25,129 bases of DNA from a virus. Location of the stretch: positions 1 through 25,129 of the IMG/VR virus record IMGVR_UViG_3300013093_000256; one strand, 5' to 3'. Made by a program: the position numbers and the translations under genes. Of this stretch, positions 12,502 to 19,617 are shown one piece after another (the first letter of the stretch is position 1; each line of letters begins with the position of its first letter). The notes under the pieces are model-generated. The model worked only from the letters and a program-made list of their open reading frames with translations. It had not been told where the DNA came from and did not search any database.

Positions 12502-13899
12502 TCAACCTTGAGTGATTGTAATCAAACTGATATTGGTTACAAAATAGCTTTCAGGATCTCCATATACTAAGAAAGTTCCTGAAACTGGTGCTGTAGATAC
12601 ACCATTAATAAAAATAGATGGTGTAATTTTTGATATTTGATTAGATGGCAAAATCGAAGCTACAGCTAATTGAAATGCTTCTTGTAAATCAAAAATATTA
12701 ATTGGTTGACCTACAGAAATAGCATTTATATAAGTTGCAATAGCAGGAGCAGCCAAAGATGCTACAGAACTAGGATTAATCAAATTGGTAGAAATGGTAT
12801 TCCAAGTAACTGTCATGGACACAGTTTGAGCTGGTGGATTGACATAGATAATATTGTAAGTATCTGGATAATCATTTATAGAAACGCTTACATTTCGCAG
12901 ATTAGGAGTAACTACACCACCACTTGTATATGTTAAGCTAGTCGCATTTAAAGGAATGCTAAAAGTATTTTCAGTCAAAATTGTAGCTGTATAAGTTCCA
13001 TTAAACCCAGAAGGTACTACTCCTGATATAACAACAGTTTGACCAGTTGCATAACCATGATTAAGATTTGTGCTTACAACCGCAGGATTGGCAGAAGTAA
13101 TTCCTGTGACTTCTAAAGTTGATCCCACTAAATTTGAAATATCTGGAACGCTGTTAAAAATGGCATTACCTACTTGATATGGATCGCCACCACCGCAGAT
13201 AATTTCCCATTGATTTGTAGCCACATTTCGTACTGATACTAGTTTGGATTGAACACCAGATACTTGACTCAACTGTGACTTAATAAAAGTTGGCACACCT
13301 TGAGCAGTTACCATTCCAGCTTGAATAACTTGAGCTTGATAGGATTGAATAGATTGTTGAGTTTGACCGGGCAGTCCAGCAGAAGGATTAGTACAAGTAA
13401 GGGTATATCCTGAAGGAACAGAAGTAATAATTTGAGTCACAGTTCCTGATGGAATAGCCCAAGAACCAGCAACTGTAGCTAGGCAATATAGTGGTGAAGA
13501 TTGACCAGAAGAAGCAATAATACCGCCATCTTGAACAACATATTGATAAGTGCCATCAGACACAGTAAAGCCAACAGGAATAACAAAACCAGCGATCCCT
13601 GAGAAAACAACATAGACAGAAGTGTTTGATCCTTGCCCTTGTTCAACTCCATAAACCTGTCCTAATTGATAAAGAATAGAAGGATTTGCTGTGGCAGGGC
13701 TAATTGAATTAACCAAATCTACATAGGCTTGATCTTGAATAACTACCGCACCAGCAGCAGTCGAAGCCATATCTTCTACAAGACTACCCGGCAAATTTGC
13801 AGTTAATCCGGGGGCTAACGCTGTAGCTGCTGCAATTTCAGCATTTAATAAATCTGTTGGAGAAGCTGGTATTGCTCCAGCAGTTGTTATTGTTGCCAT
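12502..13899 (-). CDS. Baseplate J-like protein
   Basis: This is a wedge protein of the contractile-tail baseplate (P2 gpJ / Mu gp47 type). The N-terminal half has the family pattern: LLNAEIAAATALAPGL, DLVNSISPATA, LYQLGQVYGVEQ and FVIPVGFTVSDGTYQYVVQ. QQSIQSYQAQVI then leads to GVQSKLVSVRNV and ICGGGDPYQVGNAIF. The C-terminal part NVSVSINDYPDTYNIIYVNPPAQ also fits. Residues about 261 to 332 are an inserted small beta domain (HGYATGQTVVISGV..GFNGTY..TENTFSIP) placed between the usual 'LVGS' and 'LRNVSVSI' segments. At 465 residues the protein is longer than the core family partly because of this. Start overlaps the previous stop as TAATG. Confidence 0.9.
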   Translation of the reverse strand: MATITTAGAIPASPTDLLNAEIAAATALAPGLTANLPGSLVEDMASTAAGAVVIQDQAYVDLVNSISPATANPSILYQLGQVYGVEQGQGSNTSVYVVFSGIAGFVIPVGFTVSDGTYQYVVQDGGIIASSGQSSPLYCLATVAGSWAIPSGTVTQIITSVPSGYTLTCTNPSAGLPGQTQQSIQSYQAQVIQAGMVTAQGVPTFIKSQLSQVSGVQSKLVSVRNVATNQWEIICGGGDPYQVGNAIFNSVPDISNLVGSTLEVTGITSANPAVVSTNLNHGYATGQTVVISGVVPSGFNGTYTATILTENTFSIPLNATSLTYTSGGVVTPNLRNVSVSINDYPDTYNIIYVNPPAQTVSMTVTWNTISTNLINPSSVASLAAPAIATYINAISVGQPINIFDLQEAFQLAVASILPSNQISKITPSIFINGVSTAPVSGTFLVYGDPESYFVTNISLITITQG

Positions 13900-14222
13900 T
13901 ATGTAGCCACCAATGTAGAAATAGTTGTGCCATTTTGAAATACAGCATTGATATTATAAGTTGGGTTTGTTGCATTTTGCTGCTTTATCACAGTCAAACT
14001 TGCAAAATAAGGGGCAAATTGAGTTTGAGTCCTATTAACTGCCAAATCTGGTGGAATCTGCGTATGTACAGAGTTTTGCGCTGGAATTCCATAATTGGCA
14101 TAAAAAGGGCTTTCCCCTTGATTAAGCCTTAAAGTTTGAGCCAAAGTTGCCAAATAAACATAGCTTGTGTTGGTAACTTCTACCCATTGTTGGGTGTTTG
14201 GATCTACGCCATAAGTTCTCAT
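13899..14222 (-). CDS. Baseplate wedge protein, gp25 / Mu gp46-like
   Basis: This small wedge protein lies between spike and baseplate J, the standard place for a gp25/gpW/Mu gp46-type component. Sequence features fit: an early segment with TSYVYLATLAQTLRLNQGE, then SPFYANYGIPAQ and IPPDLAVNRTQTQFAPYF, and a final beta part with ITVIK-like strands. It helps connect the inner baseplate to the sheath. At 107 residues the length is normal for the family. The start overlaps the spike stop by four bases (ATGA). Confidence 0.75.
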   Translation of the reverse strand: MRTYGVDPNTQQWVEVTNTSYVYLATLAQTLRLNQGESPFYANYGIPAQNSVHTQIPPDLAVNRTQTQFAPYFASLTVIKQQNATNPTYNINAVFQNGTTISTLVAT

Positions 14223-14956
14223 ATTGGTACTCCTGTATTGCTAGATCCTGATGTAACTCCAGAATGTTCATGGGTACTTCCCACATTTTTTCCATTATTA
14301 GTAAGAGTACCTGTATTAGCAAAATTACCTGTTTGACTAATATCCCCTGTAATTTGCATAGTTGCTCCAGTACCACCACTAATATGAAAGCCATTATCTC
14401 CAGTAATTGTGCCATGAACAAGCAAATTTCCTGTAATAGTTACACCAGAATTGTCTATTACCATTTTTGTACTGCCACGAATTACAGTCACACCAGTTGG
14501 AATTAATGTAACAGTAGTGTCATTATTAGTATCTCTTAGAACTACTCCGTTAGGAGCATTGATATTTACTGAGTTTGGATCAACACTAGACCAATTTTTA
14601 TTGCCAATAGGCACATATACAAGCGCACCAAGGTTAAAAGGAAGTTCTAATGGGGCTAATCCTTGTCCTAGTCCTGTAACTCCACCTAGCCTTGCATCCG
14701 CAGCCATACAAACACCAAAATCACCGACTTGTACAGGTAATCGTACATAAGTGGATTGTGCAATAGGGCAAGTTACTGGGGGAAATGTAAATAATCCACC
14801 TGTATCTATTTCAAAATTAACTGTAACAATTGCGCCATTAACTGCTGTAACTCGACAAGGCAATTGAAAACCAAAAGCCTGTTGATTTTGACCGAGTTTA
14901 GTATCAAGAAGATTCGATATTGATACCGCAAAGGGAGTTTTTTGTTCTGCACTCAT
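14219..14956 (-). CDS. Baseplate spike protein, gpV / Mu gp45-like
   Basis: This is the central spike that punctures the outer membrane. Residues about 25 to 115 form an OB-fold-like domain (LPCRVTAVNGAIVTVNFEIDTGG; VRLPVQVGDFGVCMAADARLGG). Residues about 125 to 225 are a series of short beta repeats that should form a trimeric helix (GVVLRDTNNDTTVTL, GVTVIRGSTKMVIDNSGVTITG, GNLLVHGTITG, GDISQTGNF). The tip has STHEHSGV with His229 and His231, the iron-binding HxH of such apex domains. The N-terminus overlaps the hub gene stop by four bases. Confidence 0.88.
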   Translation of the reverse strand: MSAEQKTPFAVSISNLLDTKLGQNQQAFGFQLPCRVTAVNGAIVTVNFEIDTGGLFTFPPVTCPIAQSTYVRLPVQVGDFGVCMAADARLGGVTGLGQGLAPLELPFNLGALVYVPIGNKNWSSVDPNSVNINAPNGVVLRDTNNDTTVTLIPTGVTVIRGSTKMVIDNSGVTITGNLLVHGTITGDNGFHISGGTGATMQITGDISQTGNFANTGTLTNNGKNVGSTHEHSGVTSGSSNTGVPI

Positions 14957-15963
14957 GTTTGATTTATAGGTGTATTTGGAATAATTGCTTCAATAATAGT
15001 AACCCAAGCGTTACCATCTGGGGATCTGCTACTGCCAACATGATGCAATTTTGTTATAAAAAAAGTGCCATTGAAAGATATATTATTTCTGTATTGAGAA
15101 TTATTATTAACAATGTTTAATACAGGAATTCCAGACTGAAAAGATATGTAATCCCCGATGCTAAGATCACCTCTCATAACTACTTTGGCTGAGATTGTAT
15201 TGATCCCAAGCCAAGTCAAATTACCAATAACATCAGTAAATGGGATTTGTTTAGCAGCAGAAGGTGTAATTGCAGAATCCGTTAAATAAAAACCACTTCC
15301 AGTAGATGTAATGATTGCGCCAGTATAAATTGGATCTTTTTTAATATTTTTGCTAATTTGATTTACTTTAGAGGAAAGACTAATTAAATCAAAGTTTTGT
15401 GCTGGCGCATCTTCGGTATAAATTAATCCAGAACTAAAAGATCCCTGAATTGGAGTATTAGGATAAGCGGTACTTAAAGCATTCTTTACCGCATCAGTCA
15501 ATTCAGTTCCTTTTGCCCAACTAAAAGTAATATTACGCAAAGAGTTGGGATCAACATTACCGGGTACAATAACCAAATCTAAAGAAACTTCTGTACCTTG
15601 CCAATTTGCAAAACATTGCAAAATAGATCCTTGAACAATAACTCCTTGCTCTTTGGGATTTGCATAGGGTAAACCCTTAGACATTCCAACATTAACAATA
15701 ATGCCACACAATTGAACTGTTTTTCCGTCTGCGGAAATAGTTGGATTTAAGCTATTGATTTGTTGCAGATTTTTTAAATCTACACCATAAATTTTGATAT
15801 ATCCGTTAGAAGCATATTGATGATAAGCATTTTGAAATATATCTAATTCGACTTGCAAAGAAGAATAATTGTCGCTACCAGCTGTCTGTGAGCTATAGCT
15901 AAAAGCTGCAAAACGAGTTGCATCACCTAAAGGGGGAGTAATCGTAATGTCATAAAACCGCAT
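14953..15963 (-). CDS. Baseplate hub protein, Mu gp44 / P2 gpD-like position
   Basis: This protein of 336 residues lies directly upstream of the spike. Gene order and the beta-rich N-terminal half (FYDITITPPLGDATRFAAFSY; NGYIKIYGVDLKNLQQINSL) fit a hub that holds the spike and joins it to the tube. The middle part, IVPGNVDPNSLRNITFSW then LTDAVKNALSTAYPNTP, resembles hub proteins of short contractile-tail phages. The C-terminus includes FNGTFFITKLHHVGSSRSPDGNAWVT, probably the strand and His loop before the end of the domain. The assignment rests on context with modest sequence support. Confidence 0.75.
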   Translation of the reverse strand: MRFYDITITPPLGDATRFAAFSYSSQTAGSDNYSSLQVELDIFQNAYHQYASNGYIKIYGVDLKNLQQINSLNPTISADGKTVQLCGIIVNVGMSKGLPYANPKEQGVIVQGSILQCFANWQGTEVSLDLVIVPGNVDPNSLRNITFSWAKGTELTDAVKNALSTAYPNTPIQGSFSSGLIYTEDAPAQNFDLISLSSKVNQISKNIKKDPIYTGAIITSTGSGFYLTDSAITPSAAKQIPFTDVIGNLTWLGINTISAKVVMRGDLSIGDYISFQSGIPVLNIVNNNSQYRNNISFNGTFFITKLHHVGSSRSPDGNAWVTIIEAIIPNTPINQT

Positions 15964-15964
15964 T

Positions 15965-16237
15965 TTATGGATTTATTTCAAAATTATTACTACTTGCTCT
16001 GTAGACTAAAGTAGAAGTTTGAAAGTAACCAAATACAAGATTAATATCAAAATCATCTGGTGATGCCACGATTGGATTAATAACAATTAAAGTTCCATTA
16101 CTGTTATAAATGCTAATGTAATACCTAGATGAATACACATTAAAGGTACAAATAGCGGTATAAGTAACCCCATCCAAAGTTGGATTGAATTGAAAATTGG
16201 CATATTGCGAAGGGTTAAACTGTACGAGTGTTGTCAT
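15965..16237 (-). CDS. Small baseplate protein, baseplate-plug-like, 90 aa
   Basis: I use the ATG at 16237, two bases after the upstream stop; a longer frame from 16276 would overlap that gene by 37 bases and adds a segment without support. The protein is rich in Asn, Tyr, Phe and Ile and all beta: NPSQYANFQFNPTLDGVTYTA, TFNVYSSRYYISIYNSNGTLIV, VFGYFQTSTLVYR. This recalls the small 'baseplate plug' proteins found just before the hub in several myophages (Pam3 gp18-type). I am moderately sure of the type, less of the name. Confidence 0.65.
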   Translation of the reverse strand: MTTLVQFNPSQYANFQFNPTLDGVTYTAICTFNVYSSRYYISIYNSNGTLIVINPIVASPDDFDINLVFGYFQTSTLVYRASSNNFEINP

Positions 16238-16239
16238 AA

Positions 16240-16857
16240 TTAAAATGGCAATGAAGGTGTTGCAGGTTGTGTCCAACTTGCAGTTGTAGGCAAGCCATTT
16301 TGAATTTTACCCATCAAATTACCTAAGACAGATTGTGCCTGAGAAGAAGTAATTAATGGTTGTGAAAAATCCCATTGGAACATATATTGCACTTGTTTAT
16401 CCCCCGGTGGGGTTATATCTGTAATTCCAGTTAATAGACAATTGGCATAGGCAAAAGCTGGTGTCAAAACAGTAAATGTCCCACCAGTTGTAATGTGTTG
16501 TTGGATGCCAAATTGAAGTGCTGTCAAAATAGCTTGTTTAATGATGTAACCACCACCAGTTTGTGATGGGCAAACCATTAAAAGGCTAATATTCAAGGGT
16601 TCTTGAACTACCGCATTTGCAGCAGTCGCAAAGTTGGCAAAAGGATATTCAGCAATTTTCCATTTTGCCAAAGTACCACCGGGTAATGGTTTGTAGTGTG
16701 CAAAAAACTCGCCATTTTCAATCCCCGGTATGTCCATCATTTCGGTCAATAGGGTGATAGGAGCATACCCACCAACATAGTTTGCAAGACCGCCTTGAAG
16801 CCAAATAGGGGCTATTTCAAAGGCAGCGGAAAAGGTAGTTTGAGCTAAAGATGTCAT
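16240..16857 (-). CDS. Conserved phage baseplate/tail protein, 205 aa
   Basis: The protein lies between tape measure and hub genes, so it is most likely an inner baseplate or tail-initiator protein. It has a hydrophobic, Gly/Ala-rich N-terminal half (IAPIWLQGGLANYVGGYAPITLLTEM), a beta middle part (GEFFAHYKPLPGGTLAKWKIAEYPF) and a Gln-rich helix (AILTALQFGIQQH). VQYMFQWDFSQPLITSSQAQ follows in the C-terminal half. No LysM or enzymatic motif is seen. I cannot name a family with certainty. Confidence 0.6.
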   Translation of the reverse strand: MTSLAQTTFSAAFEIAPIWLQGGLANYVGGYAPITLLTEMMDIPGIENGEFFAHYKPLPGGTLAKWKIAEYPFANFATAANAVVQEPLNISLLMVCPSQTGGGYIIKQAILTALQFGIQQHITTGGTFTVLTPAFAYANCLLTGITDITPPGDKQVQYMFQWDFSQPLITSSQAQSVLGNLMGKIQNGLPTTASWTQPATPSLPF

Positions 16858-16862
16858 AATTT

Positions 16863-18425
16863 TTATCTTTGTTGTCCTGCTATTGCAGCAGCTTTTTTAC
16901 TAACTCCATCACCAGTAACAACATAAATATCTGTCTTATTTGGATTAAATAATTCAAGGTGATTTTTTTCTTTTGGATCACTTCCGTAAGGAGCATACAA
17001 ACCAGTAGCCTTGTTGAATTCTGCTTCTGACTTAAATTTGGCTCTTAGAGCAGCTAATTGTTGAGAATTGACATCAACTCCAGTTACATAGCCCTCTTTA
17101 TTGAAAATTGTATGATGTGATCCTTCATGCCATATACCCATAGCTTGAGCATATTCTTTGCTACGATAACCGCTAATAACATTTAATCCACTAGCTTGTA
17201 TTGCATCTACTAATTTAGGATCAACTTTTGATAGATCAGGTTTGTTGAATTTTTGCAATTGACTATTAATTTTTTCATTTGCCCCAACAACTTGACTGCC
17301 ATTTTCGACATGACCAGCCCATCCACTTTTTCTTGCTTTTTCAAACCAATCCATTCCACTCGGTTGATTTTGTAATGATTTATCAGGAAGAATTCCAAAA
17401 AATTCTCCAATTTTTACCATAGCGGTAGCCATAACTTTAAGCCCATCAAGGAAAAGACTTATATCTTCTTTAGCTTCGCCAGATGTTAAATATTTTCCAA
17501 AATCTTTAATTCCTTGATTGAGAGTTTCCATTGCCTCTTTAAACTGTTCACTACTCAATAAATTATCAATAGTATTGGCAATAGTTGTGGCTAATTGTTT
17601 TAATTGTGGTGTTAAAGTATCTAAATTTTTAATTAAAGAATTTTCTATAATATTTCCAGCTTCTTTAAGGCTTACCCAAAATTGTCTAAAAGATTCATAT
17701 TTAGCATCATCTACAGGAAAATTTGCTGCACCAGTACGCAATGATTGAATCAAAGTTGCAAATTCTTGAGGGGTCATATTGCCAACTGTTTGCAACTGTT
17801 CTTGATTTAAAACATCACCAAGACCCGGAGTAATTGCTTTAGCCACATCAATATTGCCACCAGCAGCTTTTATCGCTTCTCTAGCTCTAGTTAAAACATC
17901 AGGCAGATTTTGAAATGCATTTTGATTTAAATTGCCACCTAAAATGCCAACCTTGTATTGTTCAGTTAAAGTTGTTTGAAGGGTTTGGATACCACTCAAA
18001 ACACCTTCAATACCGGGCAAATAAGGCTCACCATAAGTTCTAGCAGCCCTTAGTTGACTAGAGGTCAATCCTAGTCCTGTAGCCTCTCTACGAAGGTTAC
18101 TAGCACCAGCAGCTAAACCACCCAGACCAAAGCCACCACCAATAGCACTATAGGTAAGCCATTTAGCTGCTGACACCGCAGCAGAAGCCATATTAGAGGC
18201 TATATTAGCAGTAAAGCCAGCAGCAGACCTTAAAGCCTTACCGCCATCTTCTATTGATTTATTAAAAGCCTTTTGTCGCTTTTCTGCTTCGGCAAGAGTC
18301 TTATTGATTTCTTGCCATTTTTTAGATTGGTCATCAACTGACTTTTTGTACTTGTCAAAGGCTGCGCTAAAGGCTTTAAACTTTTCGTCTAAGACATCAA
18401 TTTCAATTACTGATTTTACTGTCAT
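16863..18425 (-). CDS. Tape measure protein with C-terminal M15-peptidase-like domain
   Basis: This gene sets tail length. Residues 1 to 65 are a charged coiled coil (FDKYKKSVDDQSKKWQEINK). Residues 75 to 110 are hydrophobic and Gly/Ala-rich, a feature linked to membrane insertion. Residues 110 to 345 are helical. The last part, about 415 to 495, has the residues of an M15/VanY-type zinc peptidase: SGYRS (Arg421), GSHHTIF (Ser436, His437/His438), TGVDVN (Asp451) and NHLEL (His489, Glu491). That would let the ejected tape measure open the cell wall. At 520 residues the protein is short for a myophage. It lies directly after the tail chaperone pair, as expected. Confidence 0.85.
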   Translation of the reverse strand: MTVKSVIEIDVLDEKFKAFSAAFDKYKKSVDDQSKKWQEINKTLAEAEKRQKAFNKSIEDGGKALRSAAGFTANIASNMASAAVSAAKWLTYSAIGGGFGLGGLAAGASNLRREATGLGLTSSQLRAARTYGEPYLPGIEGVLSGIQTLQTTLTEQYKVGILGGNLNQNAFQNLPDVLTRAREAIKAAGGNIDVAKAITPGLGDVLNQEQLQTVGNMTPQEFATLIQSLRTGAANFPVDDAKYESFRQFWVSLKEAGNIIENSLIKNLDTLTPQLKQLATTIANTIDNLLSSEQFKEAMETLNQGIKDFGKYLTSGEAKEDISLFLDGLKVMATAMVKIGEFFGILPDKSLQNQPSGMDWFEKARKSGWAGHVENGSQVVGANEKINSQLQKFNKPDLSKVDPKLVDAIQASGLNVISGYRSKEYAQAMGIWHEGSHHTIFNKEGYVTGVDVNSQQLAALRAKFKSEAEFNKATGLYAPYGSDPKEKNHLELFNPNKTDIYVVTGDGVSKKAAAIAGQQR

Positions 18426-18441
18426 CTTATATTCCTAGTAA

Positions 18442-18744
18442 TTAAAACAAAGTCTTAGATTTAATTGCCCTAATCAAATATCTTTGGCGATATTCTGATG
18501 CATCTTCCCATTTAAACCCTATTTCCTTCATAAACTCGCCAAAATTTATGTAAGTAATATGATCTAGGATACTATGGATGATTCCTTCGCCTTCTTGCCA
18601 GTACTTTCTTTCTTGGTCAATATCGGCAAACCATTCATATACTCCGTACATTCCAAGGATGTAAGTTCCCAATTTCGCAACGCACCCGCCATCTCCAAGA
18701 AAGAATTTTTCAGATCCTTCGGTGCAACCTTGGAGATTGCTGTA
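18442..18744 (-). CDS. Tail assembly chaperone, -1 frame extension (gpT-like)
   Basis: This is an open frame in the -1 register relative to the chaperone gene. It is free of stops from 18768 to its end at 18442. It lacks a good ATG: the only starts are a TTG at 18672 and an ATG at 18651, neither with a proper ribosome binding site. If read by slipping on the T8 run at 18744 to 18751 it adds 100 residues to the first 135 of the upstream protein, a 235-residue fusion. The C-terminal part (YEWFADIDQERKYWQEGEG; EYRQRYLIRAI) looks like real protein. This matches the lambda G/GT layout between tube and tape measure. Confidence 0.65.
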   Translation of the reverse strand, partial: YSNLQGCTEGSEKFFLGDGGCVAKLGTYILGMYGVYEWFADIDQERKYWQEGEGIIHSILDHITYINFGEFMKEIGFKWEDASEYRQRYLIRAIKSKTLF

Positions 18745-19148
18745 AAAAAAATTAAAGAACTTATTGCTTCAGCTTCTTCATCCTCATTTAGTATTTCTTT
18801 TTTTACTGCCGTATCGAAAGGAATATTTTCCCATCCATTTTCGGTACTTATTGAAACATTCGTTAAACGAATAATTTCATTAACTAAACCAAACTTAACT
18901 CCACCTGCACCATCCCAGTTGCCCGCCTTCTGCGCTATTGACTTCAAAGCAGGGTAGGCTAACTGGGGTGCAGACAATGCTAAATGCGCTTGATTAATAC
19001 TATCAAAACATTGACTAAATACTTTACCTAATTCTAAATAAAATTGTTCAAATACAGAACGACTGATAGAAGTGGAATGGATGTGAACTTTTCCGTTTTT
19101 CTCAGTCTGTACCTGCATCACAAGGGACAGATTCCGATCAATTTTCAA
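18564..19148 (-). CDS. Tail assembly chaperone (gpG-like)
   Basis: Located between the tail tube and tape measure genes, the place of the tail assembly chaperone in nearly all long-tailed phages. It coats the tape measure and recruits tube subunits during assembly and is not part of the virion. The 194-residue product begins MKIDRNLSLVMQVQ and has a middle helix with LVNEIIRLTNV, a helix around AEAISSLIFFTAIS, and a C-terminal tail ELTSLECTEYMNGLPILTKK followed by ESTGKKAKESS. This tail is of a type seen in other phage tail chaperones. The gene overlaps a second frame by about 200 bases. Confidence 0.75.
   Translation of the reverse strand: MKIDRNLSLVMQVQTEKNGKVHIHSTSISRSVFEQFYLELGKVFSQCFDSINQAHLALSAPQLAYPALKSIAQKAGNWDGAGGVKFGLVNEIIRLTNVSISTENGWENIPFDTAVKKEILNEDEEAEAISSLIFFTAISKVAPKDLKNSFLEMAGALRNWELTSLECTEYMNGLPILTKKESTGKKAKESSIVS
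18744..18751 (-). promoter_or_regulatory. Candidate -1 ribosomal frameshift site (T8 run)
   Basis: On the minus strand eight T in a row lie in the chaperone gene so that codons 133 to 135 read ATT TTT TTT. The heptamer T-TTT-TTT (18750 to 18744) fits X-XXY-YYZ, and both tRNAs re-pair perfectly after a one-base backward slip. The -1 frame has a TGA at 18771 to 18769 and is open from there onward, so this slip joins it directly. The site sits at codon 135 of 194, farther from the gene end than in lambda. Confidence 0.5.
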
Positions 19149-19162
19149 TTTTTATTCCTTCA

Positions 19163-19606
19163 TTAAGATGCAGCAAATAGGGTTGAGTTGATACTGTATA
19201 CACCACGCAAGCGAACTACTAAACCAGCTTGTGTGCCATCAAAAGTTGTTTCTTGAACACTCATTAAAACGCAATTATTTAATTGAAATGGTGACAATAC
19301 TTGAGTATCTGGGTAAACAGTTACAGAACCTAAAGTAGTGTTTGTTTCAATTTGAGTCTTATACGCATTACCAAGAGCTTGAGTTCTTAATAGATGCATG
19401 GTTACAGTTCCAAAAATATATGGCTCTGGGCTAGTTACTGCGCCTGTCAGAGTTGGAATAAGTTGGGAAGTGTCGCCATCAAAAGACAAACTAATTGCTT
19501 CTCTAGCCAGATAACCTGATGTCACATTCAAAGCTGTGAAATTGGCATAGACTACGCTGGCTAGTAGCCGATTTAATGTACCTTGTTGAATTTGTGGATT
19601 TGCCAT
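19163..19606 (-). CDS. Tail tube protein
   Basis: This 147-residue protein directly follows the sheath and precedes the chaperone genes, the fixed place of the tube. Features fit a myophage tube: N-terminal GTLNRLLASVVYANFTALNVT then SGYLAREAISLSFDG, a loop region with VTSPEPYIFGTVTMHLLRTQALG, and C-terminal strands with NNCVLMSVQETTFDGTQAG and VVRLRGVY. It forms stacked hexameric rings through which DNA passes. No cysteine clusters or enzymatic motifs. TCTCCT-type ribosome binding site (AGGAGA) just before the ATG. Confidence 0.88.
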   Translation of the reverse strand: MANPQIQQGTLNRLLASVVYANFTALNVTSGYLAREAISLSFDGDTSQLIPTLTGAVTSPEPYIFGTVTMHLLRTQALGNAYKTQIETNTTLGSVTVYPDTQVLSPFQLNNCVLMSVQETTFDGTQAGLVVRLRGVYSINSTLFAAS

Positions 19607-19617
19607 TTATTTTCTCC

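Noticed and set aside
14122-14421. A 99-residue minus-strand frame overlapping the spike and wedge genes
   Set aside because: It overlaps two genes with clear family patterns in other frames and looks like low-complexity Leu/Val.
16238-16276. Longer start at 16276 for the baseplate-plug-like gene
   Set aside because: It runs 37 bases into the upstream gene without a ribosome binding site; the ATG at 16237 is two bases after that gene's stop, like other junctions here.
18574-18957. A 127-residue plus-strand frame opposite the tail chaperone gene
   Set aside because: No ribosome binding site, antisense to a well-placed gene; it is a shadow of the reverse strand.
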